In this document: in pieces, positions 21,322 to 30,462 of the stretch
Position numbering within the stretch: position 1 is the first letter of the stretch
Layout: each line of letters opens with the position of its first letter
Assembly: GCF_032362555.1 (NCBI RefSeq)
Contig: NC_083517.1
Coordinates: forward strand, 6,282,001 to 6,346,000
Direction: 5' to 3'
Length of the DNA: 64,000 nt
Source of the DNA: Amyelois transitella
Taxonomy: Eukaryota; Arthropoda; Insecta; Lepidoptera; Pyralidae
Notes under the pieces: model-generated
The model's database searches: none
What the model was told of the DNA's origin: nothing
The model's input: the letters and a program-made list of their open reading frames with translations, nothing else
Position numbers and translations under genes: made by a program

Positions 21322-21762
21322 ATGCGCCCTTTTCGTTGCGTGAAATGTGGACAGTCCCACAGAACATCAGATTGCCAGAAAAGAGACCGCAATACGCCAG
21401 CAATGTGTGCTTTGTGTGATGGACCACATCCAGCCAACTATAAGGGGTGTGAAGTTTATAAAGAAATATTGGCAAGAAAATTAAATTCTATACCAAGTTC
21501 CAGAAAAATGCAAACGAAATCAATTAAGGAAAAGGGGGTAGAAACAAATTATGTGATAACAAATACCATTGAAAAAAATAACACCAACGAAACATATGCG
21601 GAAAAATTAAAACGACCACCCAAAAATACAGAGATACCTGATACTAACCTGAAATTAGAGCAACTATTAATAGCACAGTCTGAAAAATTTGATTTAATCC
21701 TCCAACAGATGAGTTCCCTCATGGTTCTCATAGTTAAACTAGTTGAGAAACTGACAAAATGA
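21322..21762 (+). CDS. LINE ORF1 (gag-like) C-terminal part
   Basis: The residual frame codes for the end of a Jockey-type ORF1 nucleic-acid-binding protein. Two zinc knuckles are visible: FRCVKCGQSHRTSDC (CX2CX3HX4C) and MCALCDGPHPANYKGC (CX2CX3HX6C). The usual first knuckle is lost at the 5' truncation; in-frame NYC just before the first Met is its last trace, and a TGA closes the frame upstream of it. The Met at 21322 is simply the first in the surviving piece. A Lys-rich tail with a possible coiled coil (LEQLLIAQSEKFDLILQQMS) follows. The stop overlaps the ORF2 start as ATGA (21759-21762), the arrangement associated with termination-reinitiation in many LINEs. Confidence 0.85.
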   Translation: MRPFRCVKCGQSHRTSDCQKRDRNTPAMCALCDGPHPANYKGCEVYKEILARKLNSIPSSRKMQTKSIKEKGVETNYVITNTIEKNNTNETYAEKLKRPPKNTEIPDTNLKLEQLLIAQSEKFDLILQQMSSLMVLIVKLVEKLTK

Positions 21763-24419
21763 CCTCATTAAGGTTAGCAACGTGGAACATCAATGGACTT
21801 GCTCCTAATGTCCAGGAAGTAGAGTTACTGCTGACTCAACACAAACTAGATATATTGCTTGTCTCAGAATCGCACTGCACTGCCAGAACATCTATGAAAT
21901 TCCCAAACTATAAATGCTACACAACTAACCATCCCGACGGCACAGCACATGGTGGTACTGCAGTGATTGTTAAGAACAGCCTAAAACATCACCAAATGCC
22001 ACCTTATAGAACTGATCACATCCAAGCTTCCTCCATAGCTATTGAAGACAAAACTGGTAAAATTATTGTTTCAGCAGTGTATTGCCCGCCGAAACACAAA
22101 ATCAGCGAAACAAACTTTACTCATTTCTTAAACACTTTAGGTAGCCGTTTCATTGCTGGAGGGGATTGGAACGCAAAGAATACATACTGGGGTTCAAGAT
22201 TAACCAGTACCAGAGGCAGACAACTAAAACTGAGTGTAGACAAAAATAAGCTCAGTGCGATATCCTCTTTGGAACCTACATACTGGCCCAGTGATGAGAA
22301 CAAATTGCCAGACCTAGTTGATTTCTTCATCACAAAGGGACTATCAAAACATTATTTCAAATCTGAGCCTTGCTACGATGGCTCATCAGACCATACACCA
22401 GTGTTACTCACTTTGAGCGCAAACATCATAGAGTTGAAAAAACCCGAAACATTATGTAATAAATATACAGATTGGGACGCATGCAGACTACACATAGAAG
22501 AAAACATAAAACTGAAAATAGCTCTCAAAACGCCTGATGATATTGAAAACGCGACCAAATATATTACTACACTCATACAGGAGGCATGCTGGTTGAGTAC
22601 TCCGGAGGTAGTAAATAAAAACAAAGACGCCAACTATCCCTTAGAGATAAAGTCGGCGGTGCTAGAAAAGAGGCGAATGCGGCGAATATGGCATCAAAGC
22701 AGACTAAAAGAGGACAAAACACGATTTAATAAATCTGGCACAGTACTCAAGCATTTGATCCAAAAATGGCATGACGATACATTCCAAGCAAAACTTGAGG
22801 CTCTTACGGCAACGGAAGCTACGGACTACTCACTGTGGAAGATCACTAAGGATTACGAAAGACCACCTATTGCAAAACCTCCGATACGAAGTGGCAATGG
22901 CTGGGCAAGGACATCACAGGAAAAAGCAGACACATTTGCTAAGCACCTAGCAGGGGTGTTTACACCTAATCACATGGAGGATACAGAGTTTGAGTCAGGA
23001 CACAGTGACACGGTCCTTAACCAAGACCTGCAGATGGATAAACCACCGAAACCAGTTACTGCTCGCGAAGTATGGAGCGTTGTGTCGGAGCTGAAAGACC
23101 GAAAAGCTCCTGGTTTTGACTTAATTACCAAACAGGTCCTAAAACAACTGCCAAAAAAGGCTATAATCTTTTTAACCTCCGTTTACAATGGTATGCTCAG
23201 AGTCCAGTACTTCCCCAGATTGTGGAAAGTGTCACAGATAATCCTTGTTCATAAAGATGGCAAACCTCCCGATAAAGTTACTTCATATAGACCAATAAGC
23301 TTGCTTCCTATACTATCAAAAGTTTTCGAGAAACTTCTGCTCAGGAGAATTCTACCTCTACTTGAAAGTAGCAACACAATTCCAAGTCATCAATTTGGCT
23401 TCAGACAACAACACTCAACAATTGAGCAGGTCCATAGAGTCTGCGATAAAATCAGAAAAAGCCTGGAAGAAAAAGAGTACTGCTCTGCAGCATTTTTAGA
23501 TATACAGCAAGCTTTCGACAAAGTGTGGCACAAGGGCTTGCTGTACAAAATAAAAAGTAATCTTCCACACAGCTACTACCTTATATTAAGATCTTATCTT
23601 ACAGAGCGCATCTTTCAAGTTAAGGAACAAGAAGCAACCTCTGGTTTTTATGAGATACAGGCCGGTGTTCCACAGGGCTCGGTCCTGGGACCAGCACTAT
23701 ATACAATCTTCACTAGTGATTTACCTGAGACAAAGGACACCACAATAGCTACTTTTGCTGACGACACCGCTATTTTAGCAAGTAACAAAGATCCGTCCAT
23801 GGCGACACAAGTACTTCAAAAAGGCTTAGATGAGACAACAACTTGGTTGCAAAAGTGGCGCATTAAAGCTAGTGCTTCGAAGTCTTCCCATGTCACCTTC
23901 ACACTACGAAAAGGCAACTGTCCTCAGGTGAAACTGGAAAATATTGTACTCCCACAACACAACAGTGTACGGTATCTGGGACTGCACCTAGACAGACGAC
24001 TGACATGGAAAGATCATATAAAAAAAAAGAGGGATGCAGTAAACATTCGCTATGGAAGTTTCCACTGGCTGTTGGGGCGAAATAGCAAGCTATCAGTAGA
24101 CAACAAACTCCTAGTGTATAAAACAATTCTCAAACCAATCTGGACTTATGGACTACAACTTTGGGGTAGTGCTTCTGACTCCAATATCTCATGCCTGCAA
24201 AGAGTGCAAAATAAAATACTCAGAAACATCAGTGGCGTGCCCTGGTATGTTACGAACGCAGAAATCCATGAACACCTGGAAATTACTACAATAAAGGAAG
24301 AACTCCTAAATGTCGGCCTGAGGTACCGGGAGAGGCTCGTAAAGCACCCAAACATACTTGCACAGCAACTCACAAACCGCAGCTATACAAAGCGATTAAA
24401 GAGGAAAGACATCCTATAA
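21759..24419 (+). CDS. LINE ORF2: endonuclease-reverse transcriptase
   Basis: An 886-residue open frame, about full length for a Jockey ORF2. Residues 1-225 form an apurinic-like endonuclease: LRLATWNINGLAPN, the LLVSESHC glutamate, VYCPPKHK, GGDWNAKNTYWGS and SSDHTPVLLTL. The reverse transcriptase follows with APGFDLITKQVLKQLP, YRPISLLPILSKVFEKLL, HQFGFRQQHSTIEQ, motif A (AAFLDIQQAFDKVWHKGLLY), motif B (AGVPQGSVLGPALYTIF), the catalytic FADDTAIL, and VRYLGLHLDRRLTWKDH. No stop or frameshift interrupts it. The protein would nick target DNA and prime reverse transcription of its own RNA. With ORF1 truncated this copy cannot be a complete element, but its protein could in principle act on other copies. 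The clade is called from motifs, not from a tree. Confidence 0.93.
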   Translation: MTSLRLATWNINGLAPNVQEVELLLTQHKLDILLVSESHCTARTSMKFPNYKCYTTNHPDGTAHGGTAVIVKNSLKHHQMPPYRTDHIQASSIAIEDKTGKIIVSAVYCPPKHKISETNFTHFLNTLGSRFIAGGDWNAKNTYWGSRLTSTRGRQLKLSVDKNKLSAISSLEPTYWPSDENKLPDLVDFFITKGLSKHYFKSEPCYDGSSDHTPVLLTLSANIIELKKPETLCNKYTDWDACRLHIEENIKLKIALKTPDDIENATKYITTLIQEACWLSTPEVVNKNKDANYPLEIKSAVLEKRRMRRIWHQSRLKEDKTRFNKSGTVLKHLIQKWHDDTFQAKLEALTATEATDYSLWKITKDYERPPIAKPPIRSGNGWARTSQEKADTFAKHLAGVFTPNHMEDTEFESGHSDTVLNQDLQMDKPPKPVTAREVWSVVSELKDRKAPGFDLITKQVLKQLPKKAIIFLTSVYNGMLRVQYFPRLWKVSQIILVHKDGKPPDKVTSYRPISLLPILSKVFEKLLLRRILPLLESSNTIPSHQFGFRQQHSTIEQVHRVCDKIRKSLEEKEYCSAAFLDIQQAFDKVWHKGLLYKIKSNLPHSYYLILRSYLTERIFQVKEQEATSGFYEIQAGVPQGSVLGPALYTIFTSDLPETKDTTIATFADDTAILASNKDPSMATQVLQKGLDETTTWLQKWRIKASASKSSHVTFTLRKGNCPQVKLENIVLPQHNSVRYLGLHLDRRLTWKDHIKKKRDAVNIRYGSFHWLLGRNSKLSVDNKLLVYKTILKPIWTYGLQLWGSASDSNISCLQRVQNKILRNISGVPWYVTNAEIHEHLEITTIKEELLNVGLRYRERLVKHPNILAQQLTNRSYTKRLKRKDIL

Positions 24420-24548
24420 ATCGGAATGAGTAGATATCCTCACTGGGGGATACACTCTAATGTCAAGAGCCTAAAACACATTTGCTAAAAGTGGATGCAC
24501 TGATCGCAAATATATACATATATAAAAAAAAAAAAAACCTGTAAATGA

Positions 24549-26662
24549 GAGTAAATGAAAGTAATTTTTTTAATAAACGTTGCAAAATTACGTATGTCCT
24601 GAATTAGAGCCATCAGTGTAGGTACTTATTTTAACGGCAGTTGTGTTTTAATATTTTAATATAGTTAGAAATAATTCTTATGTTCGTATTAAGTTAATCG
24701 CGAGCGTATATAGTTTACAGCAATAAGACTGGATCACCTTCCATTATTTTGCGTGATCAATTTTCTTTTATGAGCTCAAAGTACTCCTCCCAATCCTATC
24801 TACAAAACGTTTGCTGATCCTTTGTAAATGCTTATTTTGTTCATAATGTATAGCTATTGTTTAATTTTTAATTTGTAATACAGAGAGCCTAATAAGTGGC
24901 CTTTTATTATGTTTCGTACATAAGTCATTAAAGATGTATATTTTATGTGTTTGACATATGTAAGTGTTTTTTTATGATTAGAATACTGACATTTGCCTCA
25001 AATGCACTACATACTGAAATAGGTTCGAATCGTTCATTTAAGAGTTATGGCACTTATTTTAGTTTGAATATTGGGTGATTGAATGTGGTATTGTTTAATA
25101 AATAGTTATAAATATGTGAGTGTTATCTTATACCAATTTTCCATCCATTGAAATAAAGTCGTTTTTAGTTTACCTAGTTTTGATTTGATAATGGTGAAAT
25201 AAATCAGAATATAATCACTGAATTAGTCATTTTATTAACCACGTAGCATTTTCAATGTTTTTATTAGCTCGGCTACAAAAGGGAGGGAAAACCTTATAAA
25301 ATTTGATTGTTTATAAAAACCTGTAGTCTATAATCCCGAATGTGGTTTGTAATAATTTTAGTCCCATGAAATAAAATGGAGTAGGTACATTTGCATATAA
25401 AAGTAGAATTTCAACAGACAATAAAATATACAATATTTACAAAATCTATAGAGCAGATAAAAGACTCAATAATAAATTTATCATAATCTGTCATATGTAG
25501 GTTAACGGTTACCTAACGTTTTTCAGTTTTGTAAATATGTAGTTGGAAATTCTCGAGCAATATCAAATACTTAGTTTTCCAAATCCACGTCGCAAAAATT
25601 TCTCGTCCTAGTGATTTTGGGGCTCAGAATATTGTGTACATTACCTATATATGTAAATAAATACTCTGATTTATTATTATATAATTTTGTAATAAAATTA
25701 ATTGACATTTTAACAACTGCTTTGTTTTTTTGATATGACACCTTTCCTACCTAATACATATTGAAGGTCCAGATTGGCAACAAGAGGCCAACCAGCCAGC
25801 CAGACGTCTTTTTGAAACACAATGGAGGAAATAGAAATATTAATAACTTGGATGTCCTTCAAACCTTTTGTATCGTTCTCATCTAGTTTTTACAATGTTT
25901 ACACAGATGGCAAATATTCGCATTCTTTCGGAGACTAACTCGAGACACCGAATAAACCGCAACCAAATTCTTCTAGTCGATCGAATTAAATAAAAAATTA
26001 TATAAAAATTTAATATCAAATTTAAGACTTGTTACATAATAAATTTGCATTTAAATAAAATTACATAAAAGTAAAATGCAGTTATTACATTAACCAATTT
26101 AATTTTGTAATTTAGACATCTCTCTTTGGTCTTAAGTATAATGTATTGGAGCCTGTAGGCTTTATTTAATATGTATTTGATGTTTTTTTAAAACTTTTAT
26201 ATATTTTATATAGCATTATGCAATTTTTGTTAATAGCTAATATCTATGGAAATCTAAAAATCGTACCTAATGGTTTCCCTCGATTTGTTAGTTGTTAGAG
26301 AGTTTTAATATAGGCAATGTAATAATGAAAACCCCATTAAAAGTTTTTGAGGGAATCGCAAACATACAAATTTTACATTAGAGAAAAATACAAACACTAC
26401 TTTATTTTTGAAGTCGGTTAACGTCGATGAACCTATGTCTTATAAAGGTAAGTGGACCTGCATAAGTTTATTTTATACCACGCCTGTATACTTTGTCGCT
26501 TCTTTTTTAGGTAGGCAACTACTTGGATTATATTAGGTACTTTATTCTATGACAATTAAATATTTGCGAATAGGTATATTAAACGACAGCAATATTAAAA
26601 TGCGCTTATTCCAAAAGTTCATTCGTTGGAAAACCTAAGATTTTAGTTAAAATATAAAAAAT
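24549..26662. other. Distal Eaf 3' flank and intergenic sequence
   Basis: AT-rich. Candidate Eaf polyadenylation signals are AATAAA at about 24572, 25097 and 25150; the last is followed by a GT-rich stretch. 25740-25830 has a small direct repeat (CCAGCCAGCCAG). I see no gene between here and the transporter. Confidence 0.5.
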
Positions 26663-28978
26663 ATGAGAGGGAGTTTACTTCGAAAGGTTTGAATTTTATT
26701 TTGTTTTTTTTTTTATGGCATGTTCAGTAATTTATTGACAGCTTAAGTTTTTTTTGATGCAATTAAGTTCAGATTAACAACTGCTTTTTGTTTAGATTAG
26801 ATCCCTAATATCCGTACTAATATTATTAATGCGAAAGTAACTCTACTGCTCTACAAGTTCACGCCTAAACCACTGAACCGATTTTGATGGTAAAAGAGGG
26901 GATGAACTTTTATAGTGAACGCAGTCACGGGCAACTGCTAGTATTTTTAGTTTACAAAATATTTTGCATTTGATTTTTCAGCATATCGTATTCGGCTTAT
27001 CGGTAAGCAGCATTTCTGAAGGCTATATATTTGGACAATTGAGTGGGATGATTTCGACAATGTTGTCCAAAGACAGTGATGTGTCCCTTACCCCGGAAGA
27101 AGTGTCTTGGATGGGTGCGTATTGAAATGGATCCTGAAATTAGGTCCCATTAAATTTAATGGCGTACCATTGTTCCACATTAACATGGTTGTGCCATGTG
27201 GTTTCCGGTACCGATACAGACGTGATTATTTGCATGTATGTCCGTGTCCCTCGTTTGCGCAACCACGACCACTCTGACAAGAGTGTTCGATTAAGAAGAT
27301 ATATGTACCTACTTATATGTATGAAAATTCATACGTAATGATTATTATGCAAAAAAAGTTATGCAATGCGATGATTGTGCTATAAAAATTGATAATACAA
27401 TATTTTTTTGTAATTAAATACCTATGGATCTAAGATCCATAGGTATTTAAGATCCAGGATCTTAATGAAAAGAAATAAATGAGTGAGTGTGTGATAATAT
27501 ACTTAGGTACCTAAATTACGAACAGGATGGCGCTATAGTACTTAGTTCAGTAGGGCCCGTTTTCTGCTTTCCGAAAAATATCAGTCCTATAGCAAAAAGA
27601 TTTTTTTTTTTTTTGAGATTGTAGGGTTTTAGCGACACAATATACCTACCTAACTATCTGCTAAAAAAATTATATTGCTTCATTTTCAGCTTCAATTCTA
27701 TTTATCACAGGTGTAATGGGATCTATGTTGTCTGCGCTGTTGGCCGAACGCTGTGGGAGAAAGATGGCTATCTCTTTATTAAATATGCCACTAATGATCT
27801 ACTGGATTACTTTGTACTATGCACATGAATTTATCGTGTTCTTGTTGGCGAGAGCTATGGCAGGCTTCTTTTTCGGCGGAGTCATGTCCGTTATATTCTT
27901 GTCAGCAGCTGAGTATACCAATCCACATGAACGAGCAAGCTATTTGATGCTAATCACTAGCCTCGGCCCTTCTTTAGGGGGATTTATAGGGAACCTATTA
28001 TTTACTAAATTTCATTGGAGAGTCGTGGCACTTTTTGGAATAATTCCAACAACCCTTGCCGCCTTGCATCCATTTTTCTGGATAGAAAGTCCATCTTGGC
28101 TGGCTTCGAAAGGACGCTTTGAGGAATGTGAACGGAACTTTAGAAAACTGCATGGTCATGGCACCTCAGTTGATAATGAATTAAAATTACTAATTGCAGT
28201 TGAAAAAAAGAAACAAATTATAAATATAAATGGCATATCAGAAATAGAGCCCGTAATAAAAAGGCTATTGCGGGCTGCAAGGCAGAAATATTTTTGGAAG
28301 GTGGGACTTTTAATATCAATACTTTTAGCAACTAAAGCGGCAGTGGGCAAGGTGTCATTGGGTATTTATATAAATACAATATTAATAGAAACCGTAGGAC
28401 GTGTCAATGCTCTATTGCTTAGTATAATTGAAGGCAGCCTTATAGCAGGATGTTGCCTCTCTTCTTTTTGCATGCGCCAAATGACTGTAAGAGGATTGTT
28501 ATTTTTTTCTGGGTATGCTTGTGTCGCAACTATGATGACATTAAGCATATGTATCGCATTTACTTTAAAAGAGGATATTTTGTGGCAATGGGTTAAAGTT
28601 GCTCTACTCGCGATATATTTTTTTATAATACACATGGGTATATTTCCTATATGCGAGTCCTTGCCGACAGAAGTGTTTCCTTTGGACATCAAAGATGTTT
28701 GCACATTTTTATTCAGCATAGTTGGAGCAGTCATCATGTTCACGTCTATCAAGGTATTGCCTAGCATGATGAACTTAATTGGTTTTCAGGGTATTTTCGC
28801 ATTAAATGCAGGCATAATTTTATTAACGTTATTGTACCTTTGGCGTTTCTTGCCGGAAACTAAAGGAAGGACATTACAAGAAATTGAACTCTATTTTAAA
28901 AACGGCCAATTTTGTAATATAAGCAACATGCTACTTAGTGAAGAGCAAAAATTATCGTCAACCCAACCCTTGCATTAG
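26663..28978 (+). CDS. Facilitated trehalose/sugar transporter, Tret1-like (MFS)
   Basis: Three exons, 26663-26686, 26982-27114 and 27690-28978, join to 481 residues, normal for this family. The first exon (MRGSLLRK) is short and rests on frame and a GTTTGA donor, so it is the least certain part. Exon 2 gives HIVFGLSVSSISEGYIFGQL and the extracellular-loop end LTPEEVSWMA. Exon 3 holds most of the twelve membrane segments and the MFS sugar-porter landmarks: ERCGRKMA after TM2, ARAMAGFFFGGV in TM4, WIESPSWLASKGR (the PESPRWL motif, here with I-E), PTEVFPLDIKD, and PETKGRTLQEIE after TM12. The usual GRR of the second half is weak (ETVGRVNALLL). The family carries trehalose or hexoses across the plasma membrane; the substrate cannot be set from sequence. 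No neighbouring copy is seen, though these genes often cluster in Lepidoptera. Confidence 0.87.
26814..26945 (+). repeat. 'acgcagtcacgggcaactgctagt' lepidopteran repeat, in transporter intron 1
   Basis: Starts 'actaatattattaatgcgaa', contains 'ccactgaaccgattttgatg' and ends 'cacgggcaactgctagta'. Shortened copy of the family at 56708-56913. Confidence 0.75.
27184..27242 (-). repeat. TATATCCCTTGCGGGG repeat family, both ends only
   Basis: The terminal piece 'gtgccatgtggtttccggta' is joined almost directly to 'cagacgtgattatttgcatg', the opposite end of the family. The roughly 200-bp middle is missing. It lies in transporter intron 2. Confidence 0.65.
27416..27448. repeat. Perfect 16-bp inverted repeat, 1-nt centre
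   Basis: Arms AAATACCTATGGATCT (27416-27431) and its exact complement (27433-27448) around a single A. It lies in transporter intron 2. A further 'gatccaggatctt' follows directly. Confidence 0.85.
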
Positions 28979-29525
28979 GGAGAAGGTACTTACTAGTCCA
29001 GCAAGAAACATAATAAAACCATTTGTGATAAGTCTAGGTATTGTTCGCCTACACTGCTGGGCTACAGCACAAAATATTCACGTAGATACGTACCCATGGA
29101 GATAATGATACCGGATAGACGACCTCGGGCCTTGATTCCTAACAGTGGTCGTGGAGGGTGCATCCGGGAAAGAGTACATGTACAGATCTACGTAGGTACT
29201 AAGTACTTGTTGTGCCAGGGATTTTCGAGAAAGTAGTAGTAAAGCAGTACAATTAGCAGAGTTAAACTTGGTACAATCGAATTACTTATTTAAAATTCAG
29301 ATTAAAGTGACATTACAAATCTATCAGTGTTTTATTATATTGTAGGTACCTAATCATAACTGTTACCTACGTAACGTACTATAATACTGTATTCGGCATA
29401 AACTCTTTAGCATTATGATGTAAGTATCCTCCCTGATTTGAATTTATTCATATCGTAATTTCGCATAGAACTGGATGTGGCCTTTCAGTCTTTTTGAGTC
29501 TGTTGGCTCTAGGTTCGTGTATGTC

Positions 29526-29587
29526 AACAAGTGTACAAAGAAACGAATATAGACACATGTCTATATTCGTTTTTTTGTACACTTGTT
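29526..29587. repeat. 29-bp near-perfect inverted repeat (hairpin)
   Basis: Left arm 29526-29554 (starts AACAAGTGTACAAAG) pairs with 29559-29587 with one mismatch (a G-T pair in RNA), around the loop ACAT. Confidence 0.85.
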
Positions 29588-29742
29588 AGTAAAAAAATAA
29601 GAGGATAAGAGAAGAACTTGAAGGGAAGGGGTTGTACCTTCATATAGGGATTGTGTTTGGGAAAAGAGTAACTAACTAAGTACCTATGTTTTTGTTTTAG
29701 TCAGTGCTACCAAAACAGAATAAAATAATTTTAACGTGCCCT

Positions 29743-30015
29743 TTTTGTTTTGCGTCAGAGCGGGACGCTTTCAGAATTTTGTTCATAAGTAAATAAAAAA
29801 ATATACTATATACTTAATATATAAGTTAATTATGAATAAATTATCTATACATATAATAAAACAGTAAAATATTTTGTCTGTACATTTAGTATTTTTGACT
29901 GACTGTGTACTGATATAAAATAAGTATAAAAATTTAGTTTGTTTGCAAAAGCGGGACATTTTTGCTCTCGCTGGGGACAGCGGGACAGGCAGCCTGAAAG
30001 CGGGACGTATGGTCA
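29743..30015. repeat. Repeat with GCGGGAC motifs at both ends
   Basis: GCGGGAC occurs at 29760, 29951, 29980 and 30000, in direct orientation. The end reads 'cctgaaagcgggacgtatgg' then 'tcacttt', a phrase common to a lepidopteran repeat. The AT-rich centre (29790-29930) also recurs in part near 34700-34750 ('ttatctatacat', 'tttgtctgtacattaagtat'). Confidence 0.55.
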
Positions 30016-30462
30016 CTTTACATATGACCTATGCATACGAATTATAATTGACGTACATAGGTAGCACATACGTAGGTGAGTAGGTACTAATTCTATGATT
30101 ATTTATTGCATTATTTACTACAGACTAAGTCTCAGATGCCTTCTTCAGTTAAAAGATTTGAGCCACTTTTCCTGGAATATACTTATAAAGAGAGACAGCT
30201 GCATAAATAAAAAAAAATGTAATTGACGTTAAATTGACAGTTTTGACACAAGTCTGACAGTAACATTTTGTTTATGAAAAAAGCTTGTTGAGTGAGCTTG
30301 AGGATTTTAATAGTAACAAGAATATTTTATAAATTGAACGCTAAAAGATTTATAAACGCATGGGTTTAATTAACAATCTACCTACGTTTACTATACTTAA
30401 GTGACACATTGTTATAAAAGTCAGTAGTCTTTTTATGATGAGATTTTAGGCAAGTTCGTACT

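Larger units (their letters stand above)
21304..24536 (+). mobile_element. Jockey-clade LINE, 5'-truncated, ORF2 open
   Basis: The element is flanked by the 12-bp duplication ACCTGTAAATGA (21292-21303 and 24537-24548) and ends in a run of about 14 A. It begins inside the ORF1 zinc-knuckle region and keeps all of ORF2. The perfect target-site duplication, open ORF2 and undecayed A tail all argue for a young insertion. Same strand as Eaf, 658 bp past its stop codon. Confidence 0.93.
28979..30462. other. Transporter 3' flank and intergenic sequence before TAF6L
   Basis: No ORF of substance. It contains a TATATCCC-family fragment on the minus strand at 29470-29525, a long hairpin at 29526-29587 and a GCGGGAC repeat at 29743-30015. 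The TAF6L promoter should be near 30230-30460, but I see no TATA box at a convincing distance. Confidence 0.5.
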
